DNA of 44,679 nucleotides, taken from Tritrichomonas foetus. Lineage: Eukaryota > Parabasalia > Tritrichomonadida > Tritrichomonadidae. The position numbers and the translations under genes are program-made. The stretch is taken from NCBI GenBank assembly GCA_001839685.1, contig MLAK01000913.1:1-44679 (forward strand), given 5' to 3'. The notes beneath the pieces were generated by a model. The model was not told the origin of the DNA, ran no database searches, and saw only the letters and a program-made list of their open reading frames with translations. Positions within the stretch are counted from its first letter, which is position 1. Every line of letters starts with the position of its first letter. Positions 29,354 to 40,002 of the stretch are shown here, in pieces.

Positions 29354-30346
29354 TCAATCAGGTGGTTTTGAGTGAATTCGTGTTGAATTAGAGTGAAGTT
29401 GTGGAATTGGTGGAAGTGTCATGCCAGGTGCCCACTGCCTGAGTGTTTGTAAACGCATTTCTTCATCTTCTTGGTTGCATCCACTTCCACTATCTTCACG
29501 AGCTGCATAAGCATCTTCATCATCTCCGTATGTTGCTGACATTGCCTGCCTGATTCTCAATTTCCAGCAAATAATGCCATAAAGTATCAACACGAAAAGC
29601 GTTCGAACGAGGCGAATCGACCAGAAATTGAGAACTTCAACAAAATATAATATGTAACAAACAACTAAAAAGAAGAAAAGAGCAACTGAACAATTTCGGG
29701 AAAACTCTAACAGCTTAATTTTTTTGAATGATGGAGAAGTATTCGGGTTAATTCCACGTTGTGAAATCATATCCAAATGTACAGATAAAGCATTCACTGC
29801 AATTCTGGAAAAGTGCATCAAACATGTAAAATATGCAATATATCCACAGCAAAAAATTATAATGATGATAACATATATTAAAAATGATATTGAAACAGTT
29901 GCCATAAATTCAAGAAGAAATAAAGAAATTCCAAAAATAAGTGAAGTCGTTACAATAGCAAAAACTTGCTTGAGTGGAATAATTTCAAAAACAATTGAAA
30001 TACCAGTTGATATAAGCATTGAAAAACACAAAACAATGACGTTCATAACAACTGAAATAATATATGATAATGTGATTAAAATTACATTGCTTGGAAAGAA
30101 GATAAGGGTGGTAAAGATACTGGCGTTGATAAAAGATAAAATGAATTCCGAAATCAAGACAATATACAGAACTTTGTGGAGAATCACTCGAATATTTCGA
30201 TGATGGAGAGTATTGATGGTAAAGAGAATCGTGTAGATAAGGAATCCGACTGTTTCAACCCAGAAGAAACCGACGACTGGATCGATAAAGCGGCCGTAGA
30301 GATCGACAACTGAATAAAATAAAACTAACGAAAAATTCGATTTCAT
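29354..30346 (-). CDS. Polytopic membrane protein, about seven spans
   Basis: A 330-residue integral membrane protein with hydrophobic segments at about 26-45, 57-83, 87-118, 127-149, 151-176, 217-238 and 246-261. A polar, acidic and Pro-rich tail of ~65 residues (GDDEDAYAAREDSGSG...) is presumably cytoplasmic. Seven spans with a soluble tail would suit a receptor-like protein, but I see no diagnostic motif of a known GPCR or transporter family and leave it unassigned. The start is the ATG at 30344-30346. Its 5' region is AT-rich and followed by the repeat copy at 30508. A long plus-strand open frame inside it (29724-30203) is a shadow. Confidence 0.7.
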   Translation of the reverse strand: MKSNFSLVLFYSVVDLYGRFIDPVVGFFWVETVGFLIYTILFTINTLHHRNIRVILHKVLYIVLISEFILSFINASIFTTLIFFPSNVILITLSYIISVVMNVIVLCFSMLISTGISIVFEIIPLKQVFAIVTTSLIFGISLFLLEFMATVSISFLIYVIIIIIFCCGYIAYFTCLMHFSRIAVNALSVHLDMISQRGINPNTSPSFKKIKLLEFSRNCSVALFFFLVVCYILYFVEVLNFWSIRLVRTLFVLILYGIICWKLRIRQAMSATYGDDEDAYAAREDSGSGCNQEDEEMRLQTLRQWAPGMTLPPIPQLHSNSTRIHSKPPD

Positions 30347-31569
30347 AATACTGATAAATTCGTTTCATATCAAATGTCAATAAATATTCAAAAAATAATT
30401 ATTCTGAACAGAAAACATGACCATATAAGAATTGAAAACCCATTAATTGAATATATATAAATCGTTATACTGGTATTCGATAATGACACTCATTAATCGT
30501 CTGTTTTGCCTAGCTTTTTCAAATTTTTATTATCATTATTTGTGATAAATTCTATCAAAGATTTTTTTTTCCAAAATATTTCCACAAATATTTAGAAAAT
30601 TGCCTTTTTATATTTTAGTTCGTTTGAATGGAGTAAAATATTTTGTATAATACGATAAATTATTTTTTCTTAATGAATCTGAATTGTGTATCATCTCAAA
30701 GAGAAATATGCATCATCTCAAAGATCGAACTAATAGATGAACAAGAGCTTTTCTTCCATCTCTTGGCACCATTATTAGCTCATTCTGCAGAAAATATATT
30801 AAATAATTTATGAAATTTTAAAAAAGGCATGCTTACTTTCATATTGGTAATTGAATAAAATCTTGTTTAGTATCAATGATCATAAAAATGAAATGAAAGT
30901 CTTTTTAATCACATTTTTTTCCTAATAGGAAAATATAAAATTGAATATTATTATTTTTATTTTCCATTATTCTTATTATAGAATCACTGAATGCTATTAT
31001 TATTGTGTCCTCTTTTTCAAAGATATTTGTCGAATGAATAAAAAGATATTCGAGTTTTCCCTAAAATCCATTATTTGAATGATTAACACATTCAATTTAT
31101 CTAATTTTTATTTCAAAATATCTTAATGGCTTCCTAAATAAAGTTTATTATTATCACGGTTATCATTTGTAATATAGCTATTTATGCAAATATTAAAATA
31201 TGTTTAGTTTCATGTTCTGAAAATGATCAAAATGATAGAAATCTAGTGCTATTTGTCATTTGATAAACAATCAAAAGATATATGTGTATTTGTCTGTGCT
31301 TGTTCATTCTGATATTAGTATTGGCATGTAATTAGAGCATGTTTTGTTGACTATTTTTGGACACAAAATTATGGTGTAAACAATGAAAGGTCAATTTTAC
31401 GATCATATAATTTGAATACTTAATTTGTCAATTATTTATTCAATTTTCTGTTATTTATGAAAGTACTACGCAAAATTTGATGAAAATATTTATAAACTTT
31501 TGAAAGTTGCTCACAAAAAAAATGACTAAATATGTATTCAATTTTTAAAATCGAAAAAATCTCTTTTTC
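30347..31569. other. Intergenic region between divergent genes, mostly repeat
   Basis: Holds the second copy of the ~700-bp repeat and both divergent promoters (seven-span protein and the 1821-residue protein). From 31221 to 31569 there is AT-rich sequence with no recognisable feature. Confidence 0.5.
30508..31220 (+). repeat. Unnamed ~700-bp intergenic repeat, copy 2
   Basis: Partner of 19314-20000 in the same orientation. The best conserved blocks are gaacaagagcttttct (about 30739), cattctgcagaaaatatatt (30781), gaaagtctttttaatca (30894) and the identical 38 bases at 31087-31124. The copies diverge by many substitutions and short indels, so the duplication is not recent. It begins near the tagctttt box at about 30511. 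Identity cannot be computed here. Confidence 0.8.
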
Positions 31570-34500
31570 ATGAATGATAGGACTTTAATATTTAGTTCTG
31601 TCATGTCGAGGCTTCTTGAATCACTTTCACATTTCGTTCATGCAGCACAAAATGAATTTGAAAAAGAAAATCCTGATCAATCGAAAATCGATAATTTCGA
31701 TAAATTTTTCGAAAGATTTCCACGTCACAATTCACGATACAAAAGTATAATCAATCAATTATGTAAAATGGCATCTTCTGATATTGATAATAATATACAT
31801 TACATCACCAAACTGATGAAAGAGGTTATAAATGGAAATTCAAAATCACAATTTACACTTCTTCAAATGGTTGTTTCTTTTTATGATTTAAGTAACAAGA
31901 ACAGTTTTGTTTTGTTTTATTATTTTTCTTTATTTTTTTTCACTGATTTGATTTGTCAGATTGTTGTAAATTATGGGTCAGGTGATTCATCTACATTTCT
32001 AACGCGTACTGCATATAATATTGCAATAGCGAAGCATTCGCTTCCAAAAACAGCTTTAGTTATATTGAAACAATGGGCTGTTATCTTTTCTGTTCTTTCA
32101 GAGAAGGATTTTTCAGAAGTTACTCAAGTTTTCAACATGTTTTCTAATTCTAGTGATTTGTCAATACCTTTAACTTTAATGAAATATTTACGATTTGACT
32201 TAAATGATACTCCAGGTAGTTTGTTTTTTGAATCATTGTTGCAAAATATCAGAAATCATGTCAAAAAGAAAACTATTACAAATATTGGTTTAGAATCTTT
32301 ATCTTCAATGCTAATTACACTTCCATACAATGAAGAAATCTACCAAAAATTAGCACAGATTATAAAACCATTAAAATATGATAAAGTTTTATGGAGTGGT
32401 GCAACTAAATTATTGACAGCCATTTATCTAAGACTTCCTAACAAACGAACACGATCACGTTTTTATCAAAAATTCGTATATGGAATTGCAGGAGATGATA
32501 AAAAGTTGGGCGTTTCGCTTGAGGTATTTGAAATGATGATTATTGGGAGAAATACTGATGTTTCTTGGGAGTATTGGGAATGGGGCGATAATCCACGATC
32601 TTCAAAACATTCATTTTTACGACTTAATTCATCTTTAGAGCTTGGGCAAGACGATGCTCGCTCATTTACCAGTATTTTTATGCAAACATATTTTGTTAAA
32701 TCTGATTTTTCTCTTTATCCAAAATTAATTAAGAAAATCATGCTTCATTTAGCATCACTTGATTTTTTATATTTTACCAACAATATTGCTCCTCATTTTC
32801 TTGATTTAAATGATAATGATTCAAGATTTATTTCATTATTAATGATTGTTCCAAAAGTCAATTCAGACGATTTTAGGATAAATTGCTTCAAAAAAATTCC
32901 CAATCATGAATTAATTTTAAATAAATTTAATAAATCATTAAAAGAAAAAGTTTCACGCGCACTTAAATTGTGTGTTGCTACAACTCAATCATCGAAATCA
33001 AAACATCGAATTTGTTTTAGTAATTATGATATTTTATTGGATAATTTAACTTCTGAAGCTAATCAAAAATTAATTATAATTTTAGATGAATGGAAAATGA
33101 GGAATGACTTTAAAGAAATGGAGAATAAATTACATTATTCCTCAGAATTATGTAAAAATACATTCTCACTTGAAGTGTATCTAATTCCAGCACTTGTATA
33201 TATTTTTGATGACAATGATTTTAATAATCCAATTCTGATGGATACTTTAATTGAATTCAGCTTTAATGATAATCAAAAAATAGCTTTATCAGCTTATAAT
33301 ATATGTAGAAATGTCCTTTCTAATTTGCCAAACCAAGAAAATTATATGCAAATCTTAGCTTTGGCTGCTGCAAGTGATGATTATGAAATAGTTTATACTT
33401 GTTTATCGCTTTTGGAAGCTTCTTTACATGCAATTCATGAAGTAAATACAAACTTACTGCATGACATTGAAGTAATGGCTTTTCTTGGATTAGCAGCGAT
33501 TGACCCAAATGCAAGACATTTATGTTTAATTATGCTCCAAAGAATAAATGATTTGTTAAAATCGAGAGGCTTACTTTCTTGCATGAATAATAAAGTTCCT
33601 ATTATCGAAAAAAATGCTAAAGATCATATTTTATTAAAGAATATTCCAGATGAACCAGAAAAAGATATTTTCCCTGCATCAATAATCTCTTTAGAAACTG
33701 CAATTCTTTCACAATACTACGAAATTTGGATTTATTTCATTGCCGCTATAATGAATCAAATTATAGAAGTTAATTATGAACCATTTTTCCAAAGATTGTC
33801 GATCTTAACACCATCACTTACTCCTATTCTATGCAATGAAAATAGAAATGTACGAGACAATGATCTTTCTATTTTAATTATTCTACTATCTTCAATGTTC
33901 CATTCGACTACAATAGATTCTTCACGAAGAGATATTGATAAATCACAACAATATGCTCCCTATTCCGATAAAACAGATAAAAGAAAAGAAGTATGCAAAA
34001 CTTTAAATATTTTATTAAGCAGTGATTCAAAAGAAATGACAGAATTAGGGTTTAATACGATTCCATTTTTGCATTTTTCAATATTAGGTCCAATTATTGA
34101 TGTTTTATCAAATGTTCAACAAAGCAAAATTCCACAAGCAATAAAAACACTCTGCAATCTTTTAAGACAACCTGAAATTAATCAAAATTTCATTATGCAT
34201 AACTTTAGAAGAATTACATCCTTCATCAGTACAGCAAATTCATTTTTACTTGAGAAAAAGTTGAATTCCCCTCGAGTCATTGACTGGAATCAAGAAAATG
34301 AACAAAAATTAAATGAAATAAGCGACATGGCTTGCAGTTATTGTATTATTATCACAATTATTGTAGATGCATGTGATATTATTAGTGATCATGATTGGGC
34401 AATGAATACACGTGAATTAGTTTTGAGATTTTTAATAAACTGGGCAATTACTCAAAGTGAAAAACATAAAGTTCTTCGAAAATATGCTAAAAATGCCTTA

Positions 34501-37035
34501 TCTGCATTAGTTAAAGGTGGCACAATATTTACTGATGGATTATTATTTGATGACATTGCTGTTGAGTTTTTAGGACAAATTGAGATTGAAGGAACTCATT
34601 TATTAACAGATATTTTGTATTTTCACATTGAATTTCTTCTAGATTATTACATTAAAGCATGTTATACACAACCCCCTAGAATTTCTGATGCTTACTTCAC
34701 TGCAATATGCAATAATCTCAAGAGAAAACATGGCGATGTTTTGCTGCTACAATCTGGTCAACTTATTTTATTATTGCAAGTTTTTTCACAACATGATCAT
34801 CCTTTAATATCCAAATTTTTACATCAATTGTTGAAAATTGCATATGAACATCAAATTATTCCTGATGATAATATCAATATTGATCCAACAATGGCGCTTC
34901 TTCTCATTCCACAAATGTGTGAATTTGCAACTGAAGCAGTCTTTAATGCTTTTTATATTGTACTTCAATACCAAAGGATTTCTCTTCCTTTCAAAGAAAT
35001 TATTAATTCTGTAAGAATGTGGATGCCTCACATTCGGTTATTACCAAAACAATCTTCATGCGTACAGAATATTCCTCCTGTTTTTCATTATTTCACTCCT
35101 TATGAATTTCTAATGGCATTGAATCAAGCAACAAATGATGCCGATGATGATCGTTTCAGAGTTATTTCTGGTTTATGGAATGATCTCGTTGTTAGTCCAG
35201 ATAATCGAGAAATAGTTACAATTTTCTTGAGCAATCTTGCTAATAGTAATAACTTAAGAATTTATTCACTTATTCTTTATTCTGCTCCAGAAGAAATTAT
35301 TTTTCGAGTTGATGAACGTGGATCCTTTGCCTATTATTATCATTGTACAAAATGTCTTGGACAACCTTATTTTTTAAACAATGATATGGTTGGTGTCTTT
35401 CTGAAAAAACTGCTTTCTAAAATTTGGGATTCAACTTTTGAAAGATTGCCAATTACTCTATTATTTATTATATTATTTCGAGAAAATGGAACAAAAGTTC
35501 CTTTTCAATTCGTCTGTAAAAAATTTGATGTTCAATTGCCCGAAGGACAACTTTCAAATGAGGCATCCAAAGAACTAATTAGCCAAATAATTAATAAATT
35601 GAAGAATTATAACGTTAATATTGAAGATATTGGAAATGAAGCATTAAAATGGACGTTTGGTTGTGAGAATACTGAAATCGCAGCTAATGCTTTAATGATT
35701 TATAATCGAATACTTAAGCCATATAATGAAAAAATCCTCCCAAACCAAATTATCAAAACAGTTTCCTATCACTTTGAAAAATTGAATAATGAAAACAAAA
35801 ACAATTTCTCCCATCTTGCTTTACTAGTAAGTGAATCATTTTATTTCTTTAATCACACATTAGATCATAATGATAATGATAGTGTGAAGTTAGTATTTAA
35901 TTATATTACTTCATTTCTTGATTGTCAAATTGTTTTAGATATAGAACTTCATGATGCGATTGACTTTTTCATGAAATCTTTGAAAAAGCCAGATATTTTG
36001 ATTTTAATCTCCCAAAATATTATTTCTTTAATTAGACCATTAATTCCGATGTTGGAAACAAGCAAATCTGCTCAAGAGCTGATTGATTATTGCATTTTGA
36101 TTTTTCAATCAGAAGAAATAATGCTAATTGCAGCACCTCTAAAGAAACTCCATCCCCATCTATTTCCACATTTGCCAAATTTTGAAGATTTTATTCACAA
36201 CATCAATGAAAATGCAATGTGTACTTCTTTAATTCACTATGCAATTATATCTGAAAATGCATCAAGACCAGTTTTAAACAGTATTTTCGAAATCACTACT
36301 CTAATTGTTAGTAAAATTGTCAATGAAAATAATAAACAGCCTTTAACAAAACTATATCAAATTGCTCTTCGATCAATGAATCGATGTCCTGCTGCATATG
36401 ACTTTGTTCAAATTTTATGTGAAAAGCAACCACAAGTTGCAAGCACCAATATTATAGACTTTTATGAATGGTCTCGAACATTTAATGATGTAAATAGATC
36501 AATAAAACTATTAATTAAAAACTGTATCATTCCAGTTACTAATTTTACTGATTGTAAAAGTTACACATCCGTTCTCCACTTCTTATACGATGAAAACTTG
36601 AAAGTCAAAATCATGCCATTCGCTTCACAGCAGGATATGATTGAAGGAATGAAAAAAATCGAAGGAATTAAGAAGTCAAAAGTACGAAAAGGGAAAAAGA
36701 AAGGTAAATTGAATAAAAATAAAGCAAGGGGAGCTATTACATTAAATTCTCCATCATTTAGTAGTTCACCAAGTAAAGGCTTGTTGACAAGTACAAGTAC
36801 GCCAAATAACCTTGCAGCCATTCCAACATCAGTTTCTGTTGTTTTTTCATCGAATGGAACAGCTGTAGATATTATCAGTAATTTGACCCCTCTTCGTCAT
36901 CCGAAAAGGATTATTACTGACTCTGAAAAACTAGTTATTAATCGATCAAAAGCAATTATTTTAACTCCAAAGGATTACTTGGGGTCTCTCAGGAGGAAAT
37001 CATTCAACACAGGTTCCTATGAACTAAGCGAATAG
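31570..37035 (+). CDS. Giant HEAT/ARM-like helical repeat protein, possibly Furry/cell-morphogenesis type
   Basis: 1821 residues, nearly all amphipathic helices in HEAT/ARM-like order from about 20 to 1690, with no catalytic motif, signal peptide or clear membrane span (residues 115-135 are hydrophobic but fit a buried helix). The size, an N-terminal helical array and stretches such as TRELVLRFLINWAITQSEKH recall Furry/Tao3/Mor2 scaffold proteins, which work with NDR kinases in cell shape and polarity; this is a weak resemblance and other giant HEAT proteins (Mon2-, importin- or proteasome-adaptor-like) remain possible. The end is a Lys-rich segment (about 1690-1725, KVRKGKKKGKLNKNK) and a Ser/Thr/Pro-rich tail, likely disordered. 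The start is the ATG at 31570; the next Met (about 14 codons on) is also possible. Confidence 0.65.
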   Translation: MNDRTLIFSSVMSRLLESLSHFVHAAQNEFEKENPDQSKIDNFDKFFERFPRHNSRYKSIINQLCKMASSDIDNNIHYITKLMKEVINGNSKSQFTLLQMVVSFYDLSNKNSFVLFYYFSLFFFTDLICQIVVNYGSGDSSTFLTRTAYNIAIAKHSLPKTALVILKQWAVIFSVLSEKDFSEVTQVFNMFSNSSDLSIPLTLMKYLRFDLNDTPGSLFFESLLQNIRNHVKKKTITNIGLESLSSMLITLPYNEEIYQKLAQIIKPLKYDKVLWSGATKLLTAIYLRLPNKRTRSRFYQKFVYGIAGDDKKLGVSLEVFEMMIIGRNTDVSWEYWEWGDNPRSSKHSFLRLNSSLELGQDDARSFTSIFMQTYFVKSDFSLYPKLIKKIMLHLASLDFLYFTNNIAPHFLDLNDNDSRFISLLMIVPKVNSDDFRINCFKKIPNHELILNKFNKSLKEKVSRALKLCVATTQSSKSKHRICFSNYDILLDNLTSEANQKLIIILDEWKMRNDFKEMENKLHYSSELCKNTFSLEVYLIPALVYIFDDNDFNNPILMDTLIEFSFNDNQKIALSAYNICRNVLSNLPNQENYMQILALAAASDDYEIVYTCLSLLEASLHAIHEVNTNLLHDIEVMAFLGLAAIDPNARHLCLIMLQRINDLLKSRGLLSCMNNKVPIIEKNAKDHILLKNIPDEPEKDIFPASIISLETAILSQYYEIWIYFIAAIMNQIIEVNYEPFFQRLSILTPSLTPILCNENRNVRDNDLSILIILLSSMFHSTTIDSSRRDIDKSQQYAPYSDKTDKRKEVCKTLNILLSSDSKEMTELGFNTIPFLHFSILGPIIDVLSNVQQSKIPQAIKTLCNLLRQPEINQNFIMHNFRRITSFISTANSFLLEKKLNSPRVIDWNQENEQKLNEISDMACSYCIIITIIVDACDIISDHDWAMNTRELVLRFLINWAITQSEKHKVLRKYAKNALSALVKGGTIFTDGLLFDDIAVEFLGQIEIEGTHLLTDILYFHIEFLLDYYIKACYTQPPRISDAYFTAICNNLKRKHGDVLLLQSGQLILLLQVFSQHDHPLISKFLHQLLKIAYEHQIIPDDNINIDPTMALLLIPQMCEFATEAVFNAFYIVLQYQRISLPFKEIINSVRMWMPHIRLLPKQSSCVQNIPPVFHYFTPYEFLMALNQATNDADDDRFRVISGLWNDLVVSPDNREIVTIFLSNLANSNNLRIYSLILYSAPEEIIFRVDERGSFAYYYHCTKCLGQPYFLNNDMVGVFLKKLLSKIWDSTFERLPITLLFIILFRENGTKVPFQFVCKKFDVQLPEGQLSNEASKELISQIINKLKNYNVNIEDIGNEALKWTFGCENTEIAANALMIYNRILKPYNEKILPNQIIKTVSYHFEKLNNENKNNFSHLALLVSESFYFFNHTLDHNDNDSVKLVFNYITSFLDCQIVLDIELHDAIDFFMKSLKKPDILILISQNIISLIRPLIPMLETSKSAQELIDYCILIFQSEEIMLIAAPLKKLHPHLFPHLPNFEDFIHNINENAMCTSLIHYAIISENASRPVLNSIFEITTLIVSKIVNENNKQPLTKLYQIALRSMNRCPAAYDFVQILCEKQPQVASTNIIDFYEWSRTFNDVNRSIKLLIKNCIIPVTNFTDCKSYTSVLHFLYDENLKVKIMPFASQQDMIEGMKKIEGIKKSKVRKGKKKGKLNKNKARGAITLNSPSFSSSPSKGLLTSTSTPNNLAAIPTSVSVVFSSNGTAVDIISNLTPLRHPKRIITDSEKLVINRSKAIILTPKDYLGSLRRKSFNTGSYELSE

Positions 37036-37791
37036 AATTCTTACATATGTATTTTAAATAAAACGGCTTTTCTTTCTTCTAGCTGATCAATTTTGGCTTT
37101 TTTTTAATGTATAAATTTTGAATTTATGAATTCATTCACACTTTTTTCTAAGTAATGGAACCTCATATTGCTTGTCTGATGTATAATACAAAACTTTACT
37201 AATTATGACTACAATAATGTGAAAAAGCGGTAAACAGAAAATTTTACTTTTCGGATGATTTCTGCCAAAAAAAATAAATATTTCGAACAAAGAGTCATTT
37301 TCTGAAAAGATGGGATCATATATATGAGATAAATCAATTAAATACATCAAATTCGATAAAATATTCTAATATTTTGAAAGTCAAAAATTGGAAAATAACG
37401 AAAAGTCAAAAAAATCAATTATTTGGTAATGACTCTTTAGAAAATGGTATTATTTACGGCAAAAACTTATGTTTGTACTATATCATAATTAAAGTCGATG
37501 ATTATTCGATTATGAAAGTCCCAACAGTCTTAATTCATTTGAAAAATATATGTTACCTCCGTTCATTAATGTTGATAATTAAGGAATTAACCATGATTTC
37601 ATCGAAAATCAAATAAAATTACTTATTTTGAAATATCTTATCATATGTTTTTGTTTATGTTTCTTTTTATTTTATCTTAGTAAGGTACAAGCATACAGTT
37701 TTTCTAATAAACGACAGAATGTTTCATCACAACCGAATGTTAATTCATTTCTTAATGTGAAAGTTATACTACAAATATATGTACGGGGGGT

Positions 37792-37814
37792 TTGGGGGGC
37801 TCCGCCCCCCAAAA
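37792..37814. repeat. GC-rich perfect hairpin in AT-rich DNA
   Basis: tttggggggc, loop tcc, gccccccaaa: 10-bp arms, preceded by another G6 run at 37786-37791 (acgggggg). It is the strongest local G+C peak in the non-coding part of the window. It could be a dispersed element end, a replication/recombination structure or a G-quadruplex-forming site; none is shown by the sequence. Confidence 0.8.
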
Positions 37815-38576
37815 TTTATGAACTTTTCCTTATGGTAGTAATTTGCAGACATTACGGTAAGTTATGGCTGTAGTATTATTTATTTAATCAATTTATCCAT
37901 TTATTCTAACTCTTGAAAAAGATTAACGAAATCATTTTTCTTAGCATATCGGCAAATTTAAAATAAACCATTCAAAAGAAAGTCAAAGAAATGAAAAAAA
38001 GAAGAAATGTGATAACTTGGAAATGAGTGACCAATGTGACGGTTCATAAGAAATTAAGCGTCGTTTGTGACCCAGTTTCTGTTATTTGGTAGATCGTACA
38101 TTTTTTGAATAAAAGAACCAAAATTGAGCGACTTTTCGAAGTAATTGAATAGTCTTAAACCTATGTAAAACTTTTTAAAAGCATAGATTTTACATTTTCT
38201 TTGAAAAACATCGTATTTCAACTTTTGAAGCGTAAGTCAACCGAATTTCAGAATGATTATGAATTATAAAAAATTGAGCGTTTTATATGAAAATCACAAC
38301 CTATTCTTCAAAAGAACAAAGAATCAATTTCTCGAAGAAAAATTAAAAGATAACAGAGGTTAATATTTTGATTCCATTTTTTGAATATTTTTATTCAATA
38401 ATGAACTGACTTATAATTAATTGTTTCAAAAATTCATATTCATGAATTGAAAAGTAGGTTTATTTTCTCACATTAATTCTGAATCATATTTCCTCATTTG
38501 ATTTCGAATATATTTCTTTTGTTTTAGGTTATGCAAAGTATTTACTGATTCTATCATGTGAAATAAGATTATTATA

Positions 38577-38603
38577 TTATATATTTTAAATTAAAATATA
38601 TAA
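38577..38603. repeat. 27-base AT-only palindrome
   Basis: 13-base arms (ttatatattttaa / ttaaaatatataa) around a single central A. In such AT-rich DNA this may be chance. Confidence 0.5.
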
Positions 38604-39096
38604 AGTTGCTAATATAAAGAGATCTTCATATTTTTTATTATATTTTATTTCAATCATATTTCACAATTATTTGATAATCTATCAAAATAGGTGATAATTT
38701 ATTGAATTTAGCATATTAATTAGTCGTTTAAACAATTAGAATATCTCAATAAAAATCATTTATAATAAATATACATAGTTAATTTACTATTATATTAAAC
38801 TAATTATAATATAAATACAAACTAATATAATTTTAAACCCTAATTATACATGATATCTTTGTTTTTTCAAATTCGACTTATCTCTTCAAACCTTTTTTCT
38901 ATTCTAATCTAACTCCATTCAATTAATTTGCGGAAACTCTCACAAAATAAATCTTCCACACCTCACAAATCTTATCAACTATATTCACAAATTCTATCAA
39001 TCCATTCAATTTGTTTCCATGAAAAGAGATTTTGTGAAGTTTAAAATTTTATCTTGCAAATATCACCTCATTAAAATTTCATCCATCCCAATAATA

Positions 39097-39537
39097 ATGT
39101 TCAATCAAATGAGAAAAATCTTCTGCGTCGGAAGCAACATCACAAAAAACCACGTCCGCTACTCAGCGATCGAATCCAAAGCGTCAAAGAACGGGCTCGT
39201 CGTAGATGCCGCCTGGTACGACAACTTCTACGATAGGGCGGCCGAACTCCATCCGCTCGAAAGGAAGCTCGCCTACGGCTGCGACATATCGCGCGATAAA
39301 AATGGAACAAACACATGCCGGCTCGCCGCGTGCAAAAACAAATGCTTCACAATCGAGAAAAACGACGACGGATCTTTTATGGCCGTAACGAAAATCGGCG
39401 ATAAGGATTGCATCTTGAACTTCATTTGGGTTCAATGCACGCGAACTGTTTTTAATTGGCCGAAAATCGAATTCATCGAATTGTTTGGAGTCGACCTCGA
39501 AACCAAGAAAGAAGTCACAGAAAGGATCCAATTATAG
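39097..39537 (+). CDS. Unrecognised 146-residue protein, high G+C coding region
   Basis: An open frame from 39019, with the ATG at 39097 (MFNQMRKIFCVGSN) or 39109 (MRKIFCVG) preferred, because the upstream codons are AT-rich and uncoding-like while codon bias changes sharply from about 39119 on. The protein is soluble and compact, with hydrophobic strands (FMAVTKIGDKDCILNF), a Trp/Tyr patch (AAWYDNFYD), several Cys (CDISR, CRLAACKNKC) and an acidic/basic C-terminus. I do not recognise a family and see no DNA-binding, enzyme or membrane motif. High G+C and codon choice resemble the Myb and HAD genes here and suggest good expression or a different history. The stop is TAG. Confidence 0.65.
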   Translation: MFNQMRKIFCVGSNITKNHVRYSAIESKASKNGLVVDAAWYDNFYDRAAELHPLERKLAYGCDISRDKNGTNTCRLAACKNKCFTIEKNDDGSFMAVTKIGDKDCILNFIWVQCTRTVFNWPKIEFIELFGVDLETKKEVTERIQL

Positions 39538-39844
39538 ATTTTTTAGATTGTTGTGAATTTTTTGTTTTTATATAGAATACTTCAATAGATTTTTTCATAA
39601 ATCCTTCCTATCCAAATTCTAGTTATTGTTTTTTTCCTTCTTTTTCTCAGACGAAAATTTAATGTCACTTTTTATTTTACATTCTAGACTTTTAAAATAA
39701 GACGATCAAAAATTAATTCCTTATTCTGGTGAAATTTCAAGGTCAATTATTTTAACTTCTGGACGGTTAAACATTCTTCTCATTTACATTGGAACGTGAT
39801 TCAACTAAAATTTGAATAGTTAATTTGTAATTGCAATGAATGTT

Positions 39845-39874
39845 ATTTAGTAACAATTGCAATTGTTACTAAAT
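39845..39874. repeat. 30-bp perfect palindrome
   Basis: atttagtaacaattg followed directly by its reverse complement caattgttactaaat, with no loop. It lies 308 bases after the stop of the 146-residue gene. A perfect palindrome of 30 bases with mixed composition is not expected by chance in a window of this size. It may be a cruciform-forming site, a bound dimer site or the scar of an inverted duplication. Confidence 0.85.
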
Positions 39875-40002
39875 GATAAATCTATGATATTGTAATTAAT
39901 TGGCATTTTTCACCAAAAAATAAAACAATCATTTTTCATTTTCGGATGAATCATATGGATCTGAGTTTTTCATCGTTTAATATTTCTAATTGCATATTTT
40001 TG

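Larger units (their letters stand above)
37036..39096. other. Non-coding interval (2.1 kb) with palindromes
   Basis: Between the giant HEAT protein and the G+C-rich small gene. Short frames at 37132-37347 (-), 37374-37616 (+) and 37628-37873 (+) mostly lack ATG starts and are not called. It contains the GC hairpin at 37792-37814 and an AT palindrome at 38577-38603. The last ~200 bases before the next gene are C/T-rich on the plus strand and may be its promoter. Confidence 0.5.

Noticed and set aside
29724..30203. 159-codon plus-strand frame opposite the seven-span protein
   Set aside because: Mirror image of hydrophobic codons in the real gene; no motif, signal or independent support.
37628..37873. 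81-codon frame across the GC hairpin
   Set aside because: TTG start, frame runs through the hairpin and shows no protein-like pattern.
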